Shown piece by piece: positions 35,252-42,835 of a DNA stretch of 64,000 nucleotides. The translations under genes and the position numbers were made by a program. The notes under the pieces are model-generated. The model was not told the origin of the DNA and did not search any database. It saw only the letters and a list, made by a program, of their open reading frames with translations. Within the stretch, counting starts at the first letter, position 1, and every line of letters starts with the position of its first letter. The DNA is taken from contig NZ_VANI01000004.1 of the NCBI RefSeq assembly GCF_005771435.1, positions 186,001 to 250,000 on the forward strand, in the 5' to 3' direction. The DNA is from Microbulbifer harenosus (GTDB lineage Bacteria > Pseudomonadota > Gammaproteobacteria > Pseudomonadales > Cellvibrionaceae).

Positions 35252-35782
35252 TCAGGGCGCCGGCCATTCGATCACTTCGAACTCCGGCTGCTGCTTGCCG
35301 CCGGAATCGGAAATACGCAGCTCAACAACCGCCGGCTCATCGGTTTTTTTCAGTTCGATGGTGGCGGCGCGCTTGAACTCGCGCTGCTCCGGGCCGAAGC
35401 CGGTAAAGAATGCGGTAATCGTGTGATACCCGGATTTCAGGTTGCCCTTGAACAGCGGTTGGATACCGCCGCGGATCAGGGCCTGTTTCTGGTGGTCGGT
35501 GTAGAGATGGGTTTCCACCAGTTTGTTGTCGATATGCAGTTTGACCGAGTCCAGGTCGAAGAAATGGCCCACGTCCATGGAAACGTAGACGGCCACCTGG
35601 CTCTGTGCGGGGAACAGCAGGTCTTCTTCCAGTACCAGCAGATCCCGGTTCAGCTTCAGCACTTCCTGCTTCAGGTTTTCCAGATCGTCGGCAGCAAAGT
35701 CGCCGTCCTGGGCAATAGCACCTGCGGAACAGGTGAGAACCAGAGAGGCCAGAAAAGTACTGATACGGCGCGGGCAGAGCAT
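35252..35782 (-). CDS. Exported beta-sandwich-like protein heading the TPR/ExbBD cluster
   Basis: A 176-residue protein with a signal peptide (cleaved after AGAIA) followed by a short coiled coil (LENLKQEVLKLNRDLLVLEE) and a beta-rich domain (VAVYVSMDVGHFFDLDSVKL, LKSGYHTITAFFTGFG). First gene of the TPR/energised cluster: apbE ends 80 nt upstream, and the TPR/coiled-coil gene follows after 13 nt. The fold suggests a periplasmic binding or scaffold protein; a match to GltC-like proteins is possible but not shown. Start at 35782 chosen for the signal peptide. Confidence 0.78.
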   Translation of the reverse strand: MLCPRRISTFLASLVLTCSAGAIAQDGDFAADDLENLKQEVLKLNRDLLVLEEDLLFPAQSQVAVYVSMDVGHFFDLDSVKLHIDNKLVETHLYTDHQKQALIRGGIQPLFKGNLKSGYHTITAFFTGFGPEQREFKRAATIELKKTDEPAVVELRISDSGGKQQPEFEVIEWPAP

Positions 35783-35862
35783 GTTGAAGCCTGAATATCC
35801 ATTTTCGTTATGTCCCGGGATTATCGCAGGGACCCACATATTCGATGTGACCTGGTTGGCAA

Positions 35863-36879
35863 TTACTGCTGCAGGCCGCTACTGAAAAACATCCGGTGAT
35901 CGGCGTCGATGACAATTGCCTCAAACCCGTCCAGCTGTTCAATCAGCGCCAGACCCTTGCGCTTGCCAAGTACAAACACACTGGTGGAAAGCGGGTCCGT
36001 ATCAAAGCCCCGAGGGCCGAGGATACTCACGCTGATCAGCTTGTCCTGATCGGCGCCCTGCTTTCCATCCTCGTCGCCGGCGTCGGTATCGGTCGGCAGG
36101 CCGGTGGCGGGATTGAAAATATGGTGCACGCGGTGGTCGTCGCTGTCGATGAAAAACCGCTCGTAGTCACCGGAGGTGGAGATGGCGGTATTTTCCAGCG
36201 GGATCACCGCGGCATTTTTGCTCTTGTCGCGCGGGTGGCGGATGCCGATCAGCCAGGGTTTGCCGCGTTTGTCGCCGAGAAGGCGTGCGTCGCCGCCGGC
36301 ACTGACACTGGCATTGTGCACCCCGAAACTTTGCAGAATAGCGACGGCGCGGTCTACGGAATAACCCTTGGCGATGCCACCCAGGTCTATCTTGGTGCGC
36401 GGATCTTTGAATGCCAGGCGGTGTTTGCGCTTATCCAGCGCGATGTGCCGGTAATTCACCGCGGGCAGCAGGTTTTCGGTGGTTTGCGTATCGGCTTTCT
36501 GACCCTTGCGGAAATCGTACAGGCTGCCGACGGTGGCGAAGGTGATATCAAAAGCGCCGCCGGTGCTGTCGCTGTAGTGCAGTGATTTGTCGATGATTTC
36601 CGCCAGTTCCGGGGAGACAGTCACCGTGCCCTTGCCAGCCTCGCGATTGACCCGGGAGAGCTCACTGTTTTCCTTGTACGGCGACAATGCCGCGTCGATG
36701 CGGCGGAACTCGTCCATCACCGCGCGGTTGATTTCCCCCGCCTTGCTGTCGTCATTCACCCAGAACTGCAGGTGAATCTCGGTGCCCATGATTGCCTGTT
36801 GGTCGTAGTGCCAGTCGGCGTGACTGGAACCGGTGGCGAACAGCGCAGCGAGAAACAATAGCGGACGGATCGGGTACAT
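35863..36879 (-). CDS. apbE: FAD:protein FMN transferase (flavinyltransferase)
   Basis: ApbE attaches FMN covalently to Thr/Ser in Dxx(S/T)GA(S/T) motifs of exported redox proteins. This 338-residue copy has a signal peptide (MYPIRPLLFLAALFATGSSH) and the family motifs: IMGTEIHLQF, TGGAFDITFATVGSLYDF, the metal/FAD site IDLGGIAKGYSVDRA, SAGGDARLLG and FNPATGLP, with the C-terminal DPLSTSVFVLG. All core elements are intact. It lies in a locus with DUF3570, DUF4266 and TlpA-like genes (47.0-49.1 kb), a set often seen around apbE. The flavinylated target is not obvious. Confidence 0.94.
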   Translation of the reverse strand: MYPIRPLLFLAALFATGSSHADWHYDQQAIMGTEIHLQFWVNDDSKAGEINRAVMDEFRRIDAALSPYKENSELSRVNREAGKGTVTVSPELAEIIDKSLHYSDSTGGAFDITFATVGSLYDFRKGQKADTQTTENLLPAVNYRHIALDKRKHRLAFKDPRTKIDLGGIAKGYSVDRAVAILQSFGVHNASVSAGGDARLLGDKRGKPWLIGIRHPRDKSKNAAVIPLENTAISTSGDYERFFIDSDDHRVHHIFNPATGLPTDTDAGDEDGKQGADQDKLISVSILGPRGFDTDPLSTSVFVLGKRKGLALIEQLDGFEAIVIDADHRMFFSSGLQQ

Positions 36880-36888
36880 CGCGGTTCT

Positions 36889-38460
36889 TTATCTGATCGG
36901 TGCAAAGGCGGTCAGGCTGTCTATCAGGCTCGCGTTGCCGAGGCCGTGATTGGGGAACAGGCTGGCAAAACTGCCCTGTTCGCCGTGCAGTGCCATGTAA
37001 TTCAGTACCACCGTCTGCACCAGCTGGTTGACGTTGTTGGCCGCGGGGCTGCCGGCGGTTTCCACATCGCCGGACGCGCGCATGTAACCGAGCTGCTGGT
37101 GGCGCGCCTGTTCGTCGGCGGTGCCGCCGAGCAATGTTGGGCGACCGGCGGGATTGTAAACCAGGAAATAGGAAGCCGCGGTCTGCTGGTTGTCCCCGGT
37201 CCACACGCCTTTGCCGCGCCCTTCCGCGGAGTCGTCCACCATGCCGTTGCTGAACACCGAACCGTCGCTGAACACATAGATCATCACTGGCTGGCCGACA
37301 CGCGCCGCGTATTCCAGGCAGGCGCCGATACAGCGGCCCGCGCGCAGATCGCGCATCTCGCCGGTGGCGCGGTCTCCGGTGTGGTAGTCGTAGCCACCCA
37401 TGGTGATGGTGCCGGCGCCGGCGTAGCCGTTGATCACGAGCTTCATGGTGGAGGCGGTTTTCTGGAATTCGCGATCGCCGAAAAATTCATCGGAAGAAAA
37501 AATACCGGCGGGGCCGACGATGTCCGGGTCGAGCGCCGGGTCCAGCGCGCTCGGGTTGCCAAATCGGTCGGCGAGATCGGCGCTCTTCATGTAGCCGCAC
37601 TTCACCAGGTCTTTGATCACCGCGTCGTTACTGACTTGGGTGTTGACCTTACCGAGCTTGGCGTTGGAGATGCGGTACATGGATTCCATCACCGCGACGG
37701 TGTCTTCCTGGCTCAGCAGGCCGACCAGGTCGCCCACGTCCACAAGTCCGGTTACGTCCGACGGGCGGTCGATCTTGGTGGGGCGCACTTCCGGGTTGAT
37801 CAGGTCCATGGGTGCCATGGAGTTGCCGCCGGATTCGCTGGTCTGGGAACCGATCAGCGCGAGCAGCGAGCCGTTGGCGCCGGCGCGGTTGATGCCGTAC
37901 ATGGGGTTGTGCGGGTTGTTGCCGGTGTCGTTCTCGGAGCGCGCCGGGATCACTGCGCCGTTGGTGGCGCCGGCGGTGCCGGGGGCGATTTTCTCGAGGA
38001 TGCCGCGCAGCATTTGGCTGTCGCTGTGGAAGGCGAGGCCGAGGTCGGTGTTGATGAAGGAGTTACCGGCGGCGTCGGTGACGGAGGGCGCCATGTCGCC
38101 GGGCAGGCCCTGTTTGCTGTAACCGGCGGTGCTGAGAAAGTCGAGCTGGCCGCCCTGCTTACCTACCAATACGTTGGAGCCTGCGATGTTGGCGCCGCCG
38201 GCGAGGTCGAAGCAGATAAACGGTATCTTGCCGGCGCCGTTGGCGCTGACGCCGCAGGTTGCGCGCATGGCTTCGAGGTCGGGCGACAGCGCGGCGTGTG
38301 CCATGCGCGGGTTGGCAAACAGGCTGAACACCGAGCCGCCCAGCACCGTGGCCATACCGGCGCGAAAGCCCTGCCCGAGAAAATCCCGTCGGCTCACCGG
38401 ACGGTGGTGATCCGGATGACGCAGAGGCTGGTCCAGTTCGAAATGTTTTTTCTTGCTCAT
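36889..38460 (-). CDS. Tat-exported DUF1501-like protein
   Basis: A 523-residue protein. The N-terminus holds a twin-arginine signal, PVSRRDFLGQGFRAG, followed by a hydrophobic stretch ending AHA. The mature part has a DUF1501-type pattern with GGANIAGSNVLVGKQGG, DYHTGDRATGE and VFSDGSVFSNG. DUF1501 proteins are Tat-exported members of the alkaline-phosphatase-like fold of unknown role and often occur with haem-binding DUF1587/1592-type partners, as here. An open frame extends 54 codons further upstream, but those residues derive from the repeat at 38.5 kb; the ATG at 38460 is the plausible start. Confidence 0.8.
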   Translation of the reverse strand: MSKKKHFELDQPLRHPDHHRPVSRRDFLGQGFRAGMATVLGGSVFSLFANPRMAHAALSPDLEAMRATCGVSANGAGKIPFICFDLAGGANIAGSNVLVGKQGGQLDFLSTAGYSKQGLPGDMAPSVTDAAGNSFINTDLGLAFHSDSQMLRGILEKIAPGTAGATNGAVIPARSENDTGNNPHNPMYGINRAGANGSLLALIGSQTSESGGNSMAPMDLINPEVRPTKIDRPSDVTGLVDVGDLVGLLSQEDTVAVMESMYRISNAKLGKVNTQVSNDAVIKDLVKCGYMKSADLADRFGNPSALDPALDPDIVGPAGIFSSDEFFGDREFQKTASTMKLVINGYAGAGTITMGGYDYHTGDRATGEMRDLRAGRCIGACLEYAARVGQPVMIYVFSDGSVFSNGMVDDSAEGRGKGVWTGDNQQTAASYFLVYNPAGRPTLLGGTADEQARHQQLGYMRASGDVETAGSPAANNVNQLVQTVVLNYMALHGEQGSFASLFPNHGLGNASLIDSLTAFAPIR

Positions 38461-38501
38461 GGTTTTTCCGGGCGCCCGGGGGGTGCTCTGTTCTCGATTT
38501 G

Positions 38502-38620
38502 TGGCGGCCCTGCTGGCGGGGACTGTTCGCGAGACACGCCGTGAACCCATCCATGGGGGCTCTTCCGCGAGGTCCCTCTCGCGGAAGGTCTCGCGAACAG
38601 TCCCCGCCATCAGGACCTGC
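38502..38620. repeat. Cloverleaf palindromic element (copy 6)
   Basis: Outer stem GGCGGGGACTGTTCGCGAGA (38515-38534) pairs with TCTCGCGAACAGTCCCCGCC (38589-38608). Core CCCATCCATGGG (38546-38557) comes first, then the hairpin CTTCCGCGAG gtccct CTCGCGGAAG (38562-38587), the reverse order to copies 1 and 4. It lies just upstream of the Tat-protein gene, so it is part of its 5' leader or intergenic region. Confidence 0.88.
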
Positions 38621-38673
38621 AATTCTCAGACTGTTACTTCGTTAGAAGTATTTATTTCACCGACTTCGCACCA

Positions 38674-38742
38674 GGGGCCAGCGGGAAGATTCCGGCAAAC
38701 GATTGCCGACAGGTTGTTTGCCGGGGTCTTACCGCTGGCCCC
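38674..38742. repeat. Long simple palindrome next to copy 6
   Basis: Arms GGGGCCAGCGG...CCGGCAAAC (38674-38700) and GTTTGCCGG...CCGCTGGCCCC (38716-38742) pair with few mismatches around a 15-nt loop. It lacks the CCCATGGATGGG core. Together with copy 6 it fills the 329-bp gene-free space between the Tat-protein gene and the diheme lipoprotein gene; part may act as a transcription end. Confidence 0.8.
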
Positions 38743-38789
38743 GTCCCGCTTACGAAGCACCCAAGCTACGAAGCACAAAACCTCAAAAC

Positions 38790-41327
38790 TCAGTGAATCA
38801 AAATCATCGCACTGCCCATAGCTGCGGCGCAGGTGGCTTTTACCGTAGTGGCTGTGCGATCCGCGCTGCAGCTGCCGCCGCATGCAGTCATCTTGTCGAT
38901 CAATTCATTCAGCTCAGTGCGCACCGCACCTTCATCCGGCGCCGTGGCGAGTTGTGCCGTGTGCCCACCCATCGACGTGGGCCAGGTGATCGGCCGGCCG
39001 AGGAGGTTTTCTAGCAGCGGGTCGATGATCTGTGCGCGCTTCGCACTGGTATCGAATGCCGAGGCGGCGCTGGCGGAGAAATTAAAACCCGGGAAGTAGG
39101 CCGCGCGCTTGCGGGTGTCGTCCACCAGCGTGCTGCAGTATTTCACCGCGAGCTGGGTGATACCCATCTGCTGTGCGGCGAGGAAACCGCGAACATCCGC
39201 TTCCACCGGCAGCTGCTGTTTCACTTTTTCCCAGGTATCCACCACCGCCGGGTGGGCGCTGGAAATTCCGGTAGCCGCAGACAGCGCCGCGTGGATCTGC
39301 TCGAAGCGGCGGATACCGATACGCGGTTGTGGCTTGAGGTCTGCAGGCGCGGCGGGGAGTGCCGGGGTGGCTTCCACACGCACGAATTCTTCACTGCCGA
39401 GGCGCTCGAAGGTCAGGAAAAATTCGTCCGAGATCGGGCCTTTTTCCAGCGTGATGATGGTGCCGAGTGGAGACAGCTTCTGCCCGCTCGCGGGGTCGTA
39501 CTGGTCGGCAGTGACGGTGGTGTCGAGGTTGGCCCAGGCCTGGCCGACCACCGCTTCGCGGCCGTTGATGCCGATGCGCATGCCTTTTATCACCACGCCA
39601 TCCGGCGTTACCCCGTCTTCCAGGGTAATGAATTTCGGTGCGCTGAACAGATAGCCGTGGTTGTCATACTGCTGCACCTCGAACATCACATAACCCTGGG
39701 GCACGTCGGTCTGTTGTTCCACCTTGAACAGCAGCAGGTATTTCTCGCCGACGCCGGCTTCGTAGTTGGTGAGAATGTCATCCTGATCCAGCGCGCGCGA
39801 GTGGATCGCGAGCAGGCGGATGGAGCCGGCCCAGGCGAATGCATTCGAGGCTTCACTGCCGAGCACCAGGGCAAAGGTGTCGTCCCAGGTAGACAGCAGT
39901 CCCGGTGCCGCCGGGTCCGCGTCGCCGGTGAACTCACCGTTTACATACAGGCGGCGGCCGTTGAGCGGGTCGAAGGTGGCCACCACATGCTGCAGGGTTG
40001 CCTGGGCGCGCTCCGCCATATCGTCGGTGATCAGCGCGGGCATGCCGTCGGCGTTGGTGCTGGCGTCGTTGCGGTTCTGGAAGGTGTAGTTGTACATCGC
40101 CTGGCCGAGGGTGAAGTTGCGGATGTTGTTGCCACCGGAGTAGCTGACGATCCGCGCCGGGCCTTCCTGTACCACGTTGGCCGGCGCCACCCAGGCCTCG
40201 ATGGTGTATTCACCGGTGCCGCTCAATGTGTCGAACAGGCGCTTGCTGGTGGCGGTAGCCGCCTGGGCCTTGCCGCCGTTCAACTGGATGCCCCAGGAGC
40301 CCAACCACTCGAAATCGCCGGAGAGATTGAGGTCGATGGCCGGGTTGATACCGGAGGTGTCGTAGGCGGTGGTGCCGCTGCCGGTCTTGAATTCGTACAG
40401 CGCGATGGCGTTGTTCTCGATGCGCCCGCCGCCGCTGGCGACCACACCGTCGGTGAGGAACAGCGCTTTACTGGTCACCCACTCCGGGTCCACTTCGGTC
40501 ACCGGAATGCCATTGACGAAACTGCGGATGGCCGCCGCCATGGTGTCCGCATTCTCTGCGCATTCGCTCCAGCAGTTGTGCTGTTCACTGCCGAGGCGCA
40601 CCACGAAGCGGGAATTGTCCGGGTTGTCCAGGTCCATGCGCGCCTTGGATAACTCGTAGGCCTGGTCCACATCGTCGCTGGCGAAATACGGCTGCTGCTG
40701 TGCGACTTTCCCACTTTCGCTATGGCAGTCTGCACAGTATGTGGTGAGCAGTGGATACACGGTGGTGGCAAAGTTACCGCTGCTGGCGGGGAAGCTTTTG
40801 CTCGCGCCGACGTCGCGCTCAGGCGGCGGCGTCAGGGTGATGGTGCTGACTACCGAGCCCGCGGCCGCGGCCCACTCCTCGATGTAGTTGGTGATGATCT
40901 CGGCACAGGCATCGGGGCTGGCGAGCCAGCAGTTGTGGCCGCTGGCCACCTTGGTGACAAGGCGGGAATCCGCAGGGCTGCCGAGGTTGACCAGTTCGCG
41001 ACCCTCGCCGTGGGCGAGATTGATGTCGTCGCCGCGCACAAAGCGCGGGCTCTGGTTGCCCTCGATATGGCAGCTGCCGCAGCGGTTCTCCGCCGCCAGG
41101 TTGTCCCAGATATAGCGTTTGTAATTCTGAACGTCTTCGCTTTCCGGGGCGGGACCGGAATAACTGGTATCGCCGGTATCCGGATTTGTGTTGGGCAGTT
41201 CCTCGGTGGACTGGCCGCTGCCGCCGGAGCAGGCAGCAATAAACAGTGCGGATGCGAATACACCCGACAGCAGCGTTGCGCGTGCGAACAGTGCGCTCAG
41301 TGGTCGTTGTGCGGTTTTGGTTTTCAT
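38790..41327 (-). CDS. Diheme lipoprotein with concanavalin/LamG-like domain
   Basis: A 845-residue protein starting MKTKTAQRPLSALFA with a lipobox (ALFIAAC). Two c-type haem motifs, CGSCH (about residue 79) and CADCH (about 196), form a bipartite cytochrome region, followed by a LamG/concanavalin-like domain (about 340-510, GEYTIEAWVAPANVV). A C-terminal module of about 300 residues has no match I recognise. It is surface or outer-membrane attached and likely binds a polysaccharide-like ligand or positions the haems. The upstream 13 codons (MRIPRFTVREN) overlap the preceding gene; the start at 41327 is preferred. Confidence 0.85.
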   Translation of the reverse strand: MKTKTAQRPLSALFARATLLSGVFASALFIAACSGGSGQSTEELPNTNPDTGDTSYSGPAPESEDVQNYKRYIWDNLAAENRCGSCHIEGNQSPRFVRGDDINLAHGEGRELVNLGSPADSRLVTKVASGHNCWLASPDACAEIITNYIEEWAAAAGSVVSTITLTPPPERDVGASKSFPASSGNFATTVYPLLTTYCADCHSESGKVAQQQPYFASDDVDQAYELSKARMDLDNPDNSRFVVRLGSEQHNCWSECAENADTMAAAIRSFVNGIPVTEVDPEWVTSKALFLTDGVVASGGGRIENNAIALYEFKTGSGTTAYDTSGINPAIDLNLSGDFEWLGSWGIQLNGGKAQAATATSKRLFDTLSGTGEYTIEAWVAPANVVQEGPARIVSYSGGNNIRNFTLGQAMYNYTFQNRNDASTNADGMPALITDDMAERAQATLQHVVATFDPLNGRRLYVNGEFTGDADPAAPGLLSTWDDTFALVLGSEASNAFAWAGSIRLLAIHSRALDQDDILTNYEAGVGEKYLLLFKVEQQTDVPQGYVMFEVQQYDNHGYLFSAPKFITLEDGVTPDGVVIKGMRIGINGREAVVGQAWANLDTTVTADQYDPASGQKLSPLGTIITLEKGPISDEFFLTFERLGSEEFVRVEATPALPAAPADLKPQPRIGIRRFEQIHAALSAATGISSAHPAVVDTWEKVKQQLPVEADVRGFLAAQQMGITQLAVKYCSTLVDDTRKRAAYFPGFNFSASAASAFDTSAKRAQIIDPLLENLLGRPITWPTSMGGHTAQLATAPDEGAVRTELNELIDKMTACGGSCSADRTATTVKATCAAAMGSAMILIH

Positions 41328-41331
41328 CTGC

Positions 41332-42552
41332 TTATTCTCCCGCACAGTAAACCGCGGTATCCGCATACACCTGCTTCAGCCGGTAGCCGTTGCCGGTAAA
41401 ACTCGCGGTGATGCTGTCGATCTGGTCGCGGTCCTGTTGGTCTTCCGGTGCGCGCAGGCACACCTGTTCGAAGACCTTGGTGACCTGGCACTGGGCAAAC
41501 GCCTCGCTGTTGGCCAGTTCGCGGCCCATGGACTTGGCACCGTTGCCGGAGCCTGGCAGTTCGCTGCTCCAGCCCAGGTACATGTTCGGGCCTTCGCGCC
41601 AGTAGTTGTCCCACTTGTCATCGGGAATTACGAAGCCGTAGGGGAAGGTTGCGCTGTTGAAATGGTTTTTGGCTTTGACCCGGGTGCCGGTGGCGGGGTC
41701 GGTTTCACCGGCGCTGTTGTAGTCGAGCTGGCCGTTTTCACCGGTGGGGTCGTTGTCCACTTCGTAAACGTAGTCGTAGTAGGCGAACGCCTGTGCCATC
41801 GGGTCCATGCCGCTGTGGCAGCCGATGCAGTTGTTCTGGAACACGCGGCTGTCGCCGCCGGGGCTGCGGCTCACGTCCTGGCGGATGCGGTCCGGTGGCC
41901 TCGAGGTGTCGTGCACCTGCTCCAGGTCGCGGCACAGGTGGTTCAGCAGGGTAAAGCGGAACATGGCGCGGTTGGTGCCAGCGTAGAAAAACGCCTTGGC
42001 GCCGCCGCGGGTGGTGATCACGCCGGCGGTGGCGTCGCTGGGCAGGCCGGTGACGGCGGATTGGGTTTTGCGCTCGAGCGCTGTCTGCAGCGGATAGCCA
42101 CTGTTTTCCAGTTCGATGTAGTGATTGTTGTTGCTGTTGCTGTAGGCAGGCAGCCCCAGGCCGGAAGCGCCGGTATACAGGATGTCGCCGGAGAGAATCT
42201 CGCGGAAGTCGACATCGTCGCGCACCATGCCGATCACGGTTGCGGTGTAGTCGTTCAGCGGTGCGAAATTGTCGGCGTCGCGGCTGGTCCACGGCGTGAC
42301 CAGGTTTTTCAGGGTGACGTTATAGAATGCGTCGTTCTGCATCGCCAGGCGGGCGGCGTCCCCGGCCTGGCCTCCGGCGATCAGCTCGGCCATCTCTGTC
42401 AGCGTGGCAACGTCGGGCTTTACCCCGGTGATGCGGCTGTGTATCTGCGCGGCCTGTTCTTCCGGTCCCGCCAGGGCAGACAGGGAAAGTAGGGCACTGG
42501 CACAGGCGGTCGCCGCGAGTAGCAGGCGCGCGGCGGGCGATGTTATTTTCAT
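41332..42552 (-). CDS. Exported monohaem protein, DUF1592-like
   Basis: A 406-residue protein with a signal peptide (cleaved near ALAG) and a single CXXCH haem motif, NNCIGCHSGMDPMAQAF (about residue 242). The context resembles planctomycete-type DUF1592/DUF1588 cytochromes that occur beside DUF1501-type proteins. It is the first gene of the minus-strand redox operon, diverging from the propeller lipoprotein gene. Stop codon 5 nt before the next gene start, so the two are coupled. DILYTGAS, close to a flavinylation motif, occurs near residue 120 but with wrong spacing. Confidence 0.83.
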   Translation of the reverse strand: MKITSPAARLLLAATACASALLSLSALAGPEEQAAQIHSRITGVKPDVATLTEMAELIAGGQAGDAARLAMQNDAFYNVTLKNLVTPWTSRDADNFAPLNDYTATVIGMVRDDVDFREILSGDILYTGASGLGLPAYSNSNNNHYIELENSGYPLQTALERKTQSAVTGLPSDATAGVITTRGGAKAFFYAGTNRAMFRFTLLNHLCRDLEQVHDTSRPPDRIRQDVSRSPGGDSRVFQNNCIGCHSGMDPMAQAFAYYDYVYEVDNDPTGENGQLDYNSAGETDPATGTRVKAKNHFNSATFPYGFVIPDDKWDNYWREGPNMYLGWSSELPGSGNGAKSMGRELANSEAFAQCQVTKVFEQVCLRAPEDQQDRDQIDSITASFTGNGYRLKQVYADTAVYCAGE

Positions 42553-42835
42553 GTGGCTTGTTCGCGTAGGGTTCTCGCCGCGGGTTTTGTGTGCGCGGAT
42601 TTTGTGTCGTGTGACCGGCCACCGATAGTAAAGAATGCGGAATGATTCGCCAGCGGCAAAAATTTAAACCGTGTCGTGGTTGGCAAAATCCGTGTGCGCG
42701 ACTTGAGGCAACAGCCGTCAATCGCGAGAATTCAGCCCAATAACACTGGTGAAGATCACCAGACTAAGGTCCAGTTATCCCGCAGCGGCCACGGTAAGTG
42801 AGCACTGAGAAACCGGCGGGAAAGGGGAAATTCCT
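42553..42835. promoter_or_regulatory. Divergent promoter region of the redox locus
   Basis: 283 nt between two divergent operons, one haem-protein/Tat/apbE and the other propeller/barrel/thioredoxin. AT-richer than its flanks, with GAAGATCACCAGACTAAGG near 42750 and no clear long palindrome. It must contain promoters for both sides, so the two operons could be co-regulated from here. Confidence 0.55.

Noticed and set aside
38461-38622. 54-codon upstream extension of the Tat-exported protein
   Set aside because: It translates the cloverleaf repeat (copy 6), and the Tat signal begins only at MSKKKHFELDQP, so the shorter start is better.
3491-38742. CRISPR-like array
   Set aside because: Repeats are single palindromes scattered between genes, not direct repeats with regular spacers; no cas genes seen.
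42160-42200. TGAS within DILYTGASG of the monohaem protein as an ApbE flavinylation site
   Set aside because: The Asp lies four residues before the Thr and not three, so the Dxx(S/T)GA(S/T) pattern does not fit.
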